Counted from the first letter of the stretch, positions 40,684 through 51,400 are shown. The stretch is 54,800 nt of DNA from Sporosarcina globispora (GCF_001274725.1 NZ_LGUF01000007.1:5441957-5496756); one strand, 5' to 3'. Numbers and translations are program-made. The notes: generated by a model from the letters alone, not told the origin.

Positions 40684-40851
40684 TTACGTAAACTTCCTGT
40701 TGTAATTCCAAAGCAGAAACAAAAGGCCGCTCAAGCCCAGCAGCTGAGTGAAAAGCTCCCACCTTCCAACCGTCCTTTGCCCATTAATAATTAAGAATAA
40801 ACATAAGAAAAAGAAAACGGCTTTTAAGATTGGAATGAGCTTAGCCTTCAT
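40684..40851 (-). CDS. 55-residue membrane protein (resembles DUF6903) inside the GNB operon
   Basis: A short gene, easy to miss, that overlaps the end of the phosphorylase gene (its ATG at 40851 lies 8 bases before the last base of that stop codon). It encodes MKAKLIPILKAVFFFLCLFL then IINGQRTVGRWELFTQLLGL and SGLLFLLWNYNRKFT: two membrane helices joined by a short polar turn with G-Q-R and a positively charged Y-N-R-K tail. This looks like the small DUF6903 family, which I recall near sugar ABC transporters. Its role is unknown; a partner of the importer is possible. A weak hairpin (AAAGCAAAA/TTTTGCTTT near 40632-40680) separates it from the ROK gene. Confidence 0.7.
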   Translation of the reverse strand: MKAKLIPILKAVFFFLCLFLIINGQRTVGRWELFTQLLGLSGLLFLLWNYNRKFT

Positions 40852-43021
40852 TTGCGGAATCCTCCCATTTCAATTCACCAGGCCCCAATGTCACTTCACA
40901 GCTTGCACCAGTTCCGTCATAAACTAAGGTCACCTGTGTTTCTTTGGAATTATTGACGATCGCATATTTTTTAATGTCCGGATACGCATGAACCTCGCAA
41001 TGCGGATTGGATGCGTGCCATACCTTATATTCCGATTCCTTGTTTGCTGCATAAAATAAGGCCCTTATGAGAAGGTCGGTATTTTCATGGCTATATGGAA
41101 GTCCAGCGATATAGACTCCCCTTCCTTCCCCATATGGAGAGCTTGATAAGTGAACCGATCCGTTAGAGTATTTCAAAATGTCCGTATCTTCTTTCAAAGC
41201 ATAAATATTATCCTTGCTCTCGCCAAAATCATAAGCAGTCATGTTTTCAGTAATGAAATGAGCATGTACCGATTCTGTGAAATATTTATTTGTCGACAAA
41301 CTAAACCCTAATTCTTTGTCGACCCCAAGAATATCCGCCAGCTGGAAGAAACGCCCCTGATGGTGGCATGCGCTTGGTTCACCGATACCGATGAGGCCGC
41401 CCCCTTTGTATACCCATTCCCTAATCTTCGATGTTAAAGATTCGTCCAGCCAGTTTTCTCCTCCAGAGAAAGCTGTTCCAGCATCTCCAGCATTGATTAA
41501 AACATCAACGCCTTCAGGAATCCCGCTCTCTTTAACATCATCAAAGCTCAAAAATATGACATCGACAGCTGAGCCGCTTAAGGCTTCCAGGATACCTTGG
41601 TAGGAATATGTCTGCTGATAATATTTTCCATGAGCAACCATGTGTGTCTGCCAAGTTCTCAATTTCCCCCACGCATTCAATACAGCCACTTTCAAACCTG
41701 TATAAGGCTTGACATGATGGATTGTGTCATGAATGCAGCGGAATTCATCAGTCACTTTTTCAACATAATCTACGAATGCAGGAAATTTGCAGGCAAGACT
41801 TAAGTATCCTCCATACCCAATCCGGTCTAACGGCTTCCGCAGCAAAGCACGCCTTGCTGTTAGCCAGTTTTCCTCAGCCTCTACAACAGGATCATTTCCC
41901 TCATAAAATGTATCCGGGAAAAAGTAAGGCAAAAATCTGCCTTCCGTGTATTTCACATGTGGGATGTCTGCTATCATTCTTAATGTTGTTCCATCCCCGA
42001 CACTGCCTACAACAGCATCCAGGCCTGTTTCCCTGAAGTATTCCCCGTAGGGCTCTGCCCCGATCCAATTGTCCCCAAGAAACATCATCGCTTCCTTATC
42101 GTGGCCATGGACCGCATCCACTAATTCCCTGATCTCAGACACGACAAATCTTTGAATAAAGTCCATATAATCTAAATATGCTTTTGAAGGAGTGCGGAAT
42201 GTTGAATTGTAATATCCTTGATCAACGATGTCTTCTGGTCTTAGACGATATCCTTTTTCTTTAGCGAAAGCCTCTAAAGCTGCTACCGACACACTCGCAC
42301 CATATCCGAACCAATCAACGAACTTCTCTTTTCCCAAGCTGTTGAAAATCAGGGTAAAGTGATAGAAGAAGGTTGTAAACCGAACGACATCAGTGTCAGG
42401 ATTCTCCTTCAGCCATTTCTGTAAATATTCCTTTATAAATTGATTCGAATGGGGCTGCCTTATATCAAATGGAATTTCGTGCGGTTTATTTCCCCAGTTA
42501 TTTGTAATATGATTGTACATTTGCGTCGGATCCCACTTCATATAAGATAAAAAGGAAACCGTGTATTCGTGCCAAGGAACCGCATTTGTAATGACCAGGC
42601 AGTTCTCTTCCCGCTTAACTTCCCAAAATTCCGGGTCTACCACTTTCCCTGTTGTGCGATCAATGACTTCCCACCAACTTTTTGGATCGTGGATATAATC
42701 CGCTTCTACTTGTTCTTCAAAGTATCCATCCAGAAAGGAAATCGTAAGCTCTTTATCGGCAGCGGTATTATATTTTGACATCAAATAAAGCTGCTGCATC
42801 TCTTCAGGATGCTGTTCTGCGAATTCATTATGGCTGCGAGCGACAAAATACGTTGTATAAATAGCGGCATCCAGCCTTTTAAGTTCATCATCAAGCTTTG
42901 TCCCGTCACTATCCCTTAGTGCATCCGCTCCCCAGCGTTCCATCAATTCCTTCGTCTCTTTTAGAAAATTCTGCTGGCTCGGCAGCGTTACTCGTCCTTT
43001 ATTTTTTTTCATTTTTAACAT
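40841..43021 (-). CDS. GH112 1,3-beta-galactosyl-N-acetylhexosamine phosphorylase (galacto-N-biose/lacto-N-biose phosphorylase)
   Basis: A 726-residue cytoplasmic enzyme of family GH112. It phosphorolyses Gal-beta-1,3-GalNAc (or GlcNAc) to alpha-Gal-1-P and free HexNAc. The N-terminal KGRVTLPSQQNFL, the barrel segments RFTTFFYHFTLIFN, KFVDWFGYGASVS and FLGDNWIGAEPYGEYF, then VGDGTTLRMIADIPH, and the C-terminal glutaminase-like part (VDVLINAGDAGTAFSGGENW, IGIGEPSACHHQGRFF) follow the GNB/LNB phosphorylase pattern and length. Galactosyl-rhamnose phosphorylases are in the same family, but the GH101 context favours GNB. It directly follows the permease stop codon; AAGGA lies 3 bases before the ATG, so the second ATG at 43012 is an alternative. 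Confidence 0.92.
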   Translation of the reverse strand: MLKMKKNKGRVTLPSQQNFLKETKELMERWGADALRDSDGTKLDDELKRLDAAIYTTYFVARSHNEFAEQHPEEMQQLYLMSKYNTAADKELTISFLDGYFEEQVEADYIHDPKSWWEVIDRTTGKVVDPEFWEVKREENCLVITNAVPWHEYTVSFLSYMKWDPTQMYNHITNNWGNKPHEIPFDIRQPHSNQFIKEYLQKWLKENPDTDVVRFTTFFYHFTLIFNSLGKEKFVDWFGYGASVSVAALEAFAKEKGYRLRPEDIVDQGYYNSTFRTPSKAYLDYMDFIQRFVVSEIRELVDAVHGHDKEAMMFLGDNWIGAEPYGEYFRETGLDAVVGSVGDGTTLRMIADIPHVKYTEGRFLPYFFPDTFYEGNDPVVEAEENWLTARRALLRKPLDRIGYGGYLSLACKFPAFVDYVEKVTDEFRCIHDTIHHVKPYTGLKVAVLNAWGKLRTWQTHMVAHGKYYQQTYSYQGILEALSGSAVDVIFLSFDDVKESGIPEGVDVLINAGDAGTAFSGGENWLDESLTSKIREWVYKGGGLIGIGEPSACHHQGRFFQLADILGVDKELGFSLSTNKYFTESVHAHFITENMTAYDFGESKDNIYALKEDTDILKYSNGSVHLSSSPYGEGRGVYIAGLPYSHENTDLLIRALFYAANKESEYKVWHASNPHCEVHAYPDIKKYAIVNNSKETQVTLVYDGTGASCEVTLGPGELKWEDSANEG

Positions 43022-43903
43022 CTATCCTTTCAGTCCGCCAACCGTCATCCCTTGAGTCAAACGTTTTTGAACAATAATATATAAAATTAATGTAGGTAGC
43101 ATGACAATGACCATTCCTGCATACATAGGCCCATAATTGACAGCCGCCCGTTCCGCTGCCATTAAGTTCAGCAGCCCTACAGATAAGGTCTTGTTCGTCT
43201 CGGGCATTAATGTCAGAGCCAAAATATATTCATTCCAGAACAATAAGAAGTTGAATAATATAACAATGATGATACTCGGCTTTGCCATCGGAAGCATGAC
43301 AGAAAACATTGTCCTGAAGTAGCCTGCCCCATCAATGCTTGCCGCTTCTTCAAAATCTGATGGCAAGGTTTCAAAATAACTGGACAAAAGAAAAATCGTA
43401 AAAGGCAATGCTGTCGATGCATAAATGAGTCCAAGCACCAATCGGTTATTTAGGAAAAAGCCCTCACCTAAAATCATTTTCAGGACAGAATCCCAATCCA
43501 GCAGCATTAAAAAAATGGGAACAATAATATAGCTCACATTTATAAACAAGCCTGCTTTCACAAACGAATTCAAAAAACGACTGCCAAAAAAGGTAAACCT
43601 GGATAAAACATATGACGCAGGCAAAGCGACAATCAGCAAAATGATGATTGCTAATGAGGTGACAATAATGGAATTTAACAAATATTCCCCCATTTTTGCT
43701 TCAACAAATGCTTCAGCAAAATTTTGAAGATGCAGGCCTTCCGGACTAGCCCATGGGCTTCCATAAAACTCCGAATTTTCTTTGACCGAAGCCATTAAAA
43801 TCCAGGCAACCGGAATGATAATTGAAGCCGCAAGGGTGATCAGTGATACATAAACAAATAGTTTATAAAGGGTTTCTGTTTTGAGACCTGTTGATTTTTC
43901 CAT
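43022..43903 (-). CDS. Carbohydrate ABC importer permease, MalG type
   Basis: A 293-residue permease with six membrane helices. The EAA loop is EEAASIDGAGYFRTMFSVML near residue 195. The typical ending is MYAGMVIVMLPTLILYIIVQ then KRLTQGMTVGGLKG, as in MalG/AraQ-type components. It forms the heterodimeric channel with the MalF-type permease upstream. No ABC ATPase lies in the cluster, so a shared MsmX/MsiK-like ATPase must supply energy. AGGAGG precedes the ATG, and the phosphorylase follows without a gap. The expected cargo is galacto-N-biose or lacto-N-biose. Confidence 0.92.
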   Translation of the reverse strand: MEKSTGLKTETLYKLFVYVSLITLAASIIIPVAWILMASVKENSEFYGSPWASPEGLHLQNFAEAFVEAKMGEYLLNSIIVTSLAIIILLIVALPASYVLSRFTFFGSRFLNSFVKAGLFINVSYIIVPIFLMLLDWDSVLKMILGEGFFLNNRLVLGLIYASTALPFTIFLLSSYFETLPSDFEEAASIDGAGYFRTMFSVMLPMAKPSIIIVILFNFLLFWNEYILALTLMPETNKTLSVGLLNLMAAERAAVNYGPMYAGMVIVMLPTLILYIIVQKRLTQGMTVGGLKG

Positions 43904-43918
43904 TTAGCAGAAGCCTCC

Positions 43919-44809
43919 TTAATACTCCAAAACATCACGTTTCGTGATATGACTGATAATTGCAGACAGGATGAATGAGAACAAAAATACCACTACGCCA
44001 ATCGCCATCCCATAGCCGTACGTCGAATTCCCATATGCCTGTTCATACATATAAGAAAGGAAGACTTCTGTCGAACCATCCGGTCCCCCTCCAGTCATTG
44101 CCTTGACAAGCAAGAAGCTCAAATTGATCGTACTAATAATATAAAACGTCAAGGTTGTACGGATGTTATTCCAAATCAAAGGAAGGGTGATATCTGTAAA
44201 TTGCTTAAATGAACTGGCTCCTTCCAAAGATGCAGCTTCATAAAAACTGGCTGGAACGCTCGCCATACTGGACATATACATGACCATATAATATCCAATC
44301 GCCTGCCAGACAAGCGCAAAAGCCACGCTGTAGATGACAATCTGCTGGTTCCCGAGCCACTTCTGCTGCCACATTTCCAAGTTGAACACACCTAAAATAC
44401 TGTTCAATAAACCGCTGGAAGGGTCATATATTGCTGAAAATACACCTGCAATAACGACAATTGAGAGGATATTCGGAATGTAGAAAATAATACGGAAGAA
44501 GCCTCGCCCGTTAATTGTCTTATTTGTCAGGACAGCCGCGAAAAAGATAGCAAAAAGCAAGGTAACTATCGCTACAATGACAATTAAAAAAATGGAATTC
44601 TGAAAGGCTTGGATGAATTTCATGTCATTCCATAAGAACTTAAAGTTTTCAAAGCCTACGAATTGTTTTTCATTGGAGAAACCGCCCCATTGGTATAAGG
44701 ACATTCTAAAGACATCGATCGTCGGAATGACCATAAAGATCGTGAATAATAGAATCGCAGGTGTAATACAAACAACAATAAAAAAATTCCTTGCACTTGT
44801 TTTACTCAA
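43919..44809 (-). CDS. Carbohydrate ABC importer permease, MalF type
   Basis: A 296-residue permease with six membrane helices. The coupling EAA loop is YEAASLEGASSFKQFTDITL near residue 200; SLYQWGGFSNEKQFVGFENF near the start and LLVKAMTGGGPDGSTEVFLS near 235 are hallmarks of MalF/UgpA-type components. The start is placed at TTG 44809, because GAGG lies 8 bases upstream of it and only 3 bases before the ATG at 44815. It is followed 15 bases later by the MalG-type permease. It receives sugar from the lipoprotein encoded upstream. Confidence 0.91.
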   Translation of the reverse strand: MSKTSARNFFIVVCITPAILLFTIFMVIPTIDVFRMSLYQWGGFSNEKQFVGFENFKFLWNDMKFIQAFQNSIFLIVIVAIVTLLFAIFFAAVLTNKTINGRGFFRIIFYIPNILSIVVIAGVFSAIYDPSSGLLNSILGVFNLEMWQQKWLGNQQIVIYSVAFALVWQAIGYYMVMYMSSMASVPASFYEAASLEGASSFKQFTDITLPLIWNNIRTTLTFYIISTINLSFLLVKAMTGGGPDGSTEVFLSYMYEQAYGNSTYGYGMAIGVVVFLFSFILSAIISHITKRDVLEY

Positions 44810-44929
44810 ATACATTCACCTCTCTAAGCCTGAGTGTGACATCTAAAGCGCCCACAGAGTGATGCTGTTATTCTTCAGTACTGTGGAGACGCAAGAGAAT
44901 TTCTTTTGTCCCCACTTCGAAATAACGGC

Positions 44930-46264
44930 TTATTTCATTGCAGCTCTAAGCTTGTCACTTACTTCCTCAATACTTGCCTGCCATTCTTTATACGTAAGCT
45001 TTCCACTCATGACGCTGTCGACCTTACCGTAAAGGACATCGCCCATGTTCGCTCCCGGAACAGGCTTTGTGGAAGCAAAGGTGCCCATTGCAGGAAGAAC
45101 GGCATCATCTTCATAAATGCTGTAAAAAGTTTTCTTTTCATCCTCAAGCTTATCTGTCATTCCTGTTATTGGCTGGACAGCACCAGATTCCAAGAAATGC
45201 TGTGCAGCTTGATCGGAGTACATGTAAGCGATGAAATCCTTTGCTGCCTCTTTATTCTTAGCTTTAGCCGGGATCCACATTTGTTCAAAGAACGTGAACG
45301 CATAGCGGTCTCCATTCTCTTCAAAAGCTGGAATAGCTGTAATGCCCCATTCAAAATTATCCGCCCGCGGAGCTTCCTTCATTTCATCCACGACCCAAGT
45401 GCCGTTCGGCATAAATAAAGCATTATTATCCAGGATCATTTGCTGGTTTTTCGTATAATCCTTTGGATTTGCATTGGCTACTGTGTTTGGATGAGTATAT
45501 TCTGAAAGCTTCTCAATCGTCTGTAATACTTTTTTTGCTTCTTTTGTTTCCCAGACACCATCTTCATACTTCATTGCTGAGTTAAAGAAATCCGCACCAC
45601 CTGATGCATACATCATAGAACCTACAAGTGTGTCGAAATATCCTGTTGTAGGATAAGTGAAAAGAGAAATTCCTTCTTTTGCTGCTTTATCACCCAGTTC
45701 CCACATTTCTTCCCATGTCGCCGGAACTTCCCAGCCCTTTTCTTCAAAGAGACCTTTATTATAGAATAATCCTGTTGGACTATAGAACATTGGTGCCAGA
45801 TACGTTTCACCGTCTGCATAAGGGTTTGTTGCCAAAGTTTCTGTAAATCCGCCAAGCAGTTTATCGCTGACCGATTGCTTTTCACCAGGTACTGTCCTTT
45901 CAAATACATCACTGATCTGCTCCAATCCATTTTCCTTGATCAGCGTCTCTGTCATTGCTTCCGGCCTGTTGGTAGCCAAGAGTAGAACATCGGGGAATTC
46001 TCCTGCCTGCATATTTGGACGTATTACTTCTTCCAAATTCTTTTCAATAGTCAGTTCAACCTTCACCCCTTCATTCATAGCTTCATAGCTTTCCGCTACC
46101 TGATGCCACATGTCCTTTCCATATGCCGATTCCAAAGCAGCTACCTTTAAGACTTTTTCTTCACTCTCTGATGCGCCATTCACATCTTCTTTTTCAGAAC
46201 AAGCGCCTAAAGTAAATACCATCGCTCCCATGGACAAACTGATTAGAAGCTTTTTGAAATTCAA
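44930..46264 (-). CDS. Sugar-binding lipoprotein of the GNB importer (family 1 solute-binding protein)
   Basis: A 444-residue extracellular solute-binding lipoprotein, first gene of the importer. The signal peptide and lipobox are FTLGAC around residue 23. Mature features are KVAALESAYGKDMWHQVAES, PDVLLLATNRPEAMTETLIK and YTKNQQMILDNNALFMPNGT, then a C-terminal QWQA-like helix. It is equivalent in position to the bifidobacterial GNB/LNB-binding protein. The start is TTG at 46264 with GGGGGAG 6 bases upstream; the longest frame begins inside the promoter region. A cre-like site lies 49 bases upstream of the start, suggesting glucose repression. Confidence 0.9.
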   Translation of the reverse strand: MNFKKLLISLSMGAMVFTLGACSEKEDVNGASESEEKVLKVAALESAYGKDMWHQVAESYEAMNEGVKVELTIEKNLEEVIRPNMQAGEFPDVLLLATNRPEAMTETLIKENGLEQISDVFERTVPGEKQSVSDKLLGGFTETLATNPYADGETYLAPMFYSPTGLFYNKGLFEEKGWEVPATWEEMWELGDKAAKEGISLFTYPTTGYFDTLVGSMMYASGGADFFNSAMKYEDGVWETKEAKKVLQTIEKLSEYTHPNTVANANPKDYTKNQQMILDNNALFMPNGTWVVDEMKEAPRADNFEWGITAIPAFEENGDRYAFTFFEQMWIPAKAKNKEAAKDFIAYMYSDQAAQHFLESGAVQPITGMTDKLEDEKKTFYSIYEDDAVLPAMGTFASTKPVPGANMGDVLYGKVDSVMSGKLTYKEWQASIEEVSDKLRAAMK

Positions 46265-46312
46265 GACAAACTCCCCCTTTTTAATAGAATCTACATGTTT
46301 ATCGTACTTTTT

Positions 46313-46326
46313 TTGAAGCGCTTTCA
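46313..46326. promoter_or_regulatory. cre-like catabolite repression site upstream of the GNB importer operon
   Basis: TTGAAGCGCTTTCA matches the CcpA consensus TGWAANCGNTNWCA at all but two positions and shares AAGCGCTTTCAC with the site upstream of the GH101 gene. Confidence 0.6.
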
Positions 46327-46419
46327 CCATAAACATCTTGTTCACTTTTTTAGGAATATTGCTATTTATCTAATTTGTCTATAAAATAATTTTCATAGAT
46401 TGTCGGAGGTGAACCGAAA

Positions 46420-47250
46420 ATGTCATATGAAGTTTATCGTTTTGAGGGGGAAAGAAGCAAAAACCCTCCATTCACCCTTTTGTACATTACGCATTCCGAA
46501 TATGATAAAGGGTGGCACAGCACGAGGCATTCCCACCACTTCACTGAACTTTTTTATATAGTGAAAGGGAGGGGATCGTTCATTTTGCCAAGTAATGAAA
46601 TTCCTGTCAAAGAGAATGATCTTGTCATTATCAATCCGAACGTGGAGCATACGGAAAAGTCCAATTCTCAGGATTCACTTGAATACATTGCTTTAGGCAT
46701 TGAGGGGCTTGCATTTTCCCATGCTCAAGATGCTGCTTCACAGATGGGGGTGTATACTCATCAGGTAGAACGGAATGAATTTCTTTTTTACTTGAATCAG
46801 CTGTTGGATGAAGTCAAATACAACGAAGAAGATTACGAGGTTGTATGTCAAAGCATCATTTCTATCCTGCTTGTCAAACTGCGCAGAAGGGATGAATTTG
46901 TCATAAAGAAAACCGAGCACAAAAACATCAACAAGGCTGTTGCTTTCATCAAATATTATATTCATCAAAACTATCGCGAACCACTGACATTAGACGACCT
47001 CGCAGCAGCTGGCAACATTAATAAATATTACCTGTCGCATACTTTCAAGCAGGATATCGGAATCTCTCCGATCGAATATTTAAATAAAGTACGGATAAGG
47101 GAAGCAAAAATCCTTATAGAAACAACAGATTACTCGATCTCTCATATAGCCGGCATCATCGGCTTTTCTTCGCAGTCGTTTTTCACCCAAGCATTTAAGA
47201 GATTAACGAAGGAAACACCATCTGCTTATCGAAAATCCCATACATGTTAG
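46420..47250 (+). CDS. AraC-family regulator, probable activator of GNB utilisation genes
   Basis: A 276-residue regulator. Residues 1 to about 150 are a cupin sensor (GWHSTRHSHHFTELFYIVKG, ENDLVIINPNVEHTEKS). Residues about 170-276 hold the two helix-turn-helix motifs of AraC proteins (TLDDLAAAGNINKYYLSHTF, YSISHIAGIIGFSSQSFFTQ), ending TPSAYRK. It is divergent from the importer-phosphorylase operon across a 155-bp gap containing the cre-like site, so it is the natural candidate for sugar-dependent activation (inference). The inducer might be GNB or GalNAc. GGAGGT precedes the ATG. Confidence 0.9.
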   Translation: MSYEVYRFEGERSKNPPFTLLYITHSEYDKGWHSTRHSHHFTELFYIVKGRGSFILPSNEIPVKENDLVIINPNVEHTEKSNSQDSLEYIALGIEGLAFSHAQDAASQMGVYTHQVERNEFLFYLNQLLDEVKYNEEDYEVVCQSIISILLVKLRRRDEFVIKKTEHKNINKAVAFIKYYIHQNYREPLTLDDLAAAGNINKYYLSHTFKQDIGISPIEYLNKVRIREAKILIETTDYSISHIAGIIGFSSQSFFTQAFKRLTKETPSAYRKSHTC

Positions 47251-47369
47251 ATTGGCAGGTGCTGTCTTACGAAGGATCTGCCCCTTCCCCAGCCTCCGAT
47301 TGAATTTGATTTAATTGGGGGGCTGGGAGGACTGACACCTTGCTGTGAGATTGGCCCCTTTCTAACCGC

Positions 47370-48341
47370 TTAATTTCTTCTATGCCATTCCCAAGCTGTT
47401 GCAATGATTTCATTCATTGAAGTATAAGAAGGTTCCCACCCCAGTTCAGCTTTCGCTTTTTCAGAAGAAGCCACCAGCTGTGCAGGATCTCCCTTCCTCC
47501 GTGGAGCGACAATTGCAGGAATTTCATGTCCTGTCACCTCTCTTGCCGCCTTAATCATCTCTTTAACGGAAAACCCTGATCCATTTCCGAGATTAAAAAT
47601 TGCTGAAGGGTTCCCTTTATCCAAAAAATCCAGAGCAAGAATATGAGCCCGGACCAGATCAACAACATGCACGTAATCCCTGATGCATGTGCCATCCTTT
47701 GTTGGATAATCGTCCCCAAAGATGGATATGCACTCTCTTTTCCCTTGCGCCACTTGCAAAATAATCGGTACCAGATGTGTTTCAGGATGATGATCTTCTC
47801 CGATATCAAAATTAGGATGAGCACCAGCGACGTTAAAGTAGCGCAAAATGACATGCTTGATGCCATAGGCCGCATCCGCCCATCCCAGCATCTTCTCTAC
47901 AGCTAATTTTGTTTCCCCATAAGGACTTTCAGGCAGGGTATCGTCTGTTTCGACAATCGGGATTTGCTTAGGCTCTCCATAAGTCGCCGCAGTCGAAGAA
48001 AAAATGATTTTATATATCTCATTTTCTTTCATGGCCTGCAATAGATTGAGTGTTCCATAGACATTATTTTCATAGTAGTCCAATGGAGTATTCATACTTT
48101 CTTCGACTAGAGAACTTGCGGAAAAATGCATGACTGCATCAATGTGATGGTTCTGGAAAACAGAATTTATCTCATTCCGCTTTCTCAAATCTCCTTTTAC
48201 AAACGCGGCTCTTTGATCCACTGCTTTTTTATGCCCTGTCTTTAAATTGTCGAACACGACCACTTTATGTCCTGCTTCCAATAATTCGGCAACGGCATGA
48301 CTGCCAATGTAGCCAGCACCGCCACATACTAACACATTCAT
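47370..48341 (-). CDS. galE: UDP-glucose 4-epimerase
   Basis: A 323-residue short-chain dehydrogenase/reductase fold enzyme interconverting UDP-galactose and UDP-glucose. The NAD motif is VLVCGGAGYIGSHAVAELLE at the N-terminus. The catalytic Ser-Thr lies in IIFSSTAATYGEP near residue 118 and Tyr-x3-Lys in SPYGETKLAVEKM near 142. RYFNVAGAHPNFDIGEDHHP and GDPAQLVASSEKAKAELGW are typical GalE segments. With galT it completes a Leloir loop for Gal-1-P. The start is ATG at 48341 with AGAGGAG upstream; longer frames lack an RBS. It appears to have its own promoter after the GH101 terminator. Confidence 0.95.
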   Translation of the reverse strand: MNVLVCGGAGYIGSHAVAELLEAGHKVVVFDNLKTGHKKAVDQRAAFVKGDLRKRNEINSVFQNHHIDAVMHFSASSLVEESMNTPLDYYENNVYGTLNLLQAMKENEIYKIIFSSTAATYGEPKQIPIVETDDTLPESPYGETKLAVEKMLGWADAAYGIKHVILRYFNVAGAHPNFDIGEDHHPETHLVPIILQVAQGKRECISIFGDDYPTKDGTCIRDYVHVVDLVRAHILALDFLDKGNPSAIFNLGNGSGFSVKEMIKAAREVTGHEIPAIVAPRRKGDPAQLVASSEKAKAELGWEPSYTSMNEIIATAWEWHRRN

Positions 48342-48413
48342 AGAAAAACTCCTCTCTAACATGAAGGAAAATATGTATTTTTTGTTCCTTTGACCCATTG
48401 TGAAGGAATAACC

Positions 48414-48453
48414 TAAAAATATGATTCTCAAGCAAATACTTGAGAATCATATG
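48414..48453 (-). terminator. Terminator of the GH101 gene
   Basis: On the minus strand ATATGATTCTCAAG-TATTTG-CTTGAGAATCATAT is a perfect 14-bp stem followed by TTTTAGG. It separates the GH101 gene from galE. Confidence 0.82.
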
Positions 48454-48480
48454 ATTTAAAATGACAATTTTTTATAGTAA

Positions 48481-51400
48481 TTAATTCTCTCCCTCTATTT
48501 TCTCAATACGGAGATTATCTAAAATAAATGTACCTTCTCCAGTATCGCCGTTTAATACCGTACCGTCATTAAAGATTCCGATGTAGGTTTGCTGATTTTC
48601 CGAACCTGTTACTGTAAATGAAACCGTCTTAGTATTAGCTGATGATGTTAATCGTTCATTAATGCTTAGTCCTTTAGCCCCATTTATGTCCTTCACATCA
48701 ATTTCCTGATTTCCTGAGATGAAACGGTAAGAATTTGCTGTAGATTGATAATCGAACGATACTTTATAAGTTCCATTCGGTTCAAAATGAAAATGCTGCG
48801 GAATCGTTCGATAAACCAAGCCTTTATTTCCAGTATTCACCTTAACAGACCATTGTCCATCCAGTACGTCATCTACCAATTTCTTATTTGCCCATCCTTT
48901 TTGTGTATAAGGAGCATGGAGTTCGGATAAATGGATCCGATTGTCTTCAACTCCTTCTGTATTTCCAACAACGAATGGATAGATGCCTTGTACGACAGAT
49001 TCAAAATCTTGTTCGAATACGTCAGGAGACACTTGATTTGATAATGTTTTCTGAACAATCCGGATATCATCAAATTTTGTAATCCCTTCTCCGGCCCCCC
49101 TGCTTAATGTTAATGTAGCCGATTTTGACTTTGCCGTAAAGCTAACCTGCATCCGCTGCATCTTGCTTTCGTAACCATCATTCGAAGCATGTGAATCTGC
49201 TTTCACATAGTTCTTCTGCAGACTGCGATACGTATAATTTGTTTTGTGTTCCTTCACTCCCGATACTTCGATGGAAGCTTTCACATCACTATTATTTTCC
49301 ACATAAACCTCAGCTACATAATCCTTTCCCGGTTCGAGATTTGTTAGCTCCCTTGTCACTTTTGTGTTCTTTTTCGGGCTATCAAACTTCAAATAATAGT
49401 CTCCGCTGCTTAAATTACGATTTTTTCCTGTTTGGTCTGTTCTTATGACCGAGACAGCTTTTTTATCTCCTGACACCTTAGAATATTTATCCTTAACGGT
49501 GCCAGAGTTAAAACCAGAATCATAAATATGAGCTCCTGTGCTCCAGTTTTTGATATCCATTCCTTTGTTATTTGAAGCTTCAATAACATAAGGAGTCGCT
49601 GCCTCAGCTTCCAGCGTTATTTGGTTATTTACAACTTTTACTTTTTGTTTTTTGCCTCTTCCTTGATCTGTTAACTTATAAACATATACCTTTGACTCTT
49701 TTTCATACTCATCCGGAAGCGTCCAAGTCGTTTTTCCGCCTTCTAAATTCCAATGATAAAGCTTGGTTGAGTCAGGTGTTGGTGTTTTAAAGTCTTGCTC
49801 GACCCAAGGAAGCAAATATTTATGTCCATCCAGGACCACGCGGTCATTAAGTGTAATGACCCGATCTCTGGAATTTTCCTTCCGTGACACAGTAACAATG
49901 TCATCATTGCTTGGGTCAACTAATTTGATTTCCTTTTCTAAATTCGTCTTTGTTGAGTCACCCTCAACTGTTTTCCAATTCGACACATAATATTTTTGTA
50001 AAAATTTAGTTGGTATATTTGTATCAAATGTTTTTTCAATAAAGTGATCAAAATTCTTATCTGATTGCCATCCTTCAAATCCGGCCAATTCAAATCCACC
50101 CAGCAGAGGATGATCAGCCGTTCCGCCTGATTCAGGCCAATTCAGCACCCATGAATCTTTTTGATGATTACTAATAAAGCGCAATACGTCTGAGTTAATC
50201 CCTTTGTTGGCTGGACCTCCATAATTTTTATCAGTGGCCCAGTGCTGCCATGTGGAATAATTCGCAACAGAGGTTCCAAATTCCGTTGTCATTCTCCATC
50301 CTCTGTCCATGATCTGCTCAGCTACCCTATTCGACTCCCACTGATCTTGATACCATACATCCAAATATATGAAATCAAGGTCTGGTACAGTCTGCTTTAA
50401 TTGATCCAAACGCTTTGCGCGTGCTCCTGAATACAGGTCCTTCAATTTATTGATCGTGTAAGACTGATCCAGCCAGCCCCATCCCTTTGAATTCGGGCCA
50501 TTAATTAATTCTTCACTAAATGAATCCGCTTCCGGATATGTTTCCTGAGCATTGATATGAACGCCAAACTCTGCATTATATTGATGGCCTGACGAAATTA
50601 GCCTGTTGATGTCTTCGTCACCGCCCATGCGCTCGCCGACATCTCCATAATCCGGATGTGCACTATCATGGCCTTCATTTCCATATCCTTTTAATAAAAC
50701 AGCTTGACCAAGGTCATCAGTAGCAAGCGCCACCTTCTTTACGTTATCCAATGTTTTTAAAAATGGCTGCTGTACTTGAGAGCCGAAGTTCATTGCAATA
50801 CGCATTCCGACAATGTTATTCACATTTTCAGATCCTTTTATAGGCTGCATAATATCACGGTACGCAATGGCGCCATCCTGCCAATCAACTTGATTATCAT
50901 GATTTGCATCTTCTGATATGGTGATTTTAACCATAGGTTTGTTTGAGGATGGTTCTGGCATAAAGGAGCGATGATAATATAATAGGCTGGATCCTATTCC
51001 TATTGCTTTGTCACCATTCCCATTTTGATAACGTTTTGCTATCAGATTCCGGTAGCCATCAACTTCGGAACTCGACCAAACACCTGCACTTAATTCATCA
51101 GTGGATAAAAAAGCAGTATAATAATTCTTTGATGTATTGACCCCTTCCATAACTGCATCAACAGATACTTCAACATCACCCTTTTTTGTCACATCACTGC
51201 TGAGATTCGTTAACATGGCTTTCGCATTTTGCTGTGAGGAATTAACCGAAATGAAATTCATATCCGCAAATTCAATACTTTCTATTGGTGTTTTTTCATT
51301 GCTGCTTACTTTTTCAACACTATAAATCACATCATTTCCCTCTACCTTTAAAGAGAGCGTTATGTTACCGTCTAATTTCTCAAATTCGTCTTTAAACTTT

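Noticed and set aside
47280..47335. Inverted repeat CCCAGCCTCC/GGGGGCTGGG after the AraC gene as a terminator
   Set aside because: The stem is imperfect with a long loop and no T run, so I did not list it.
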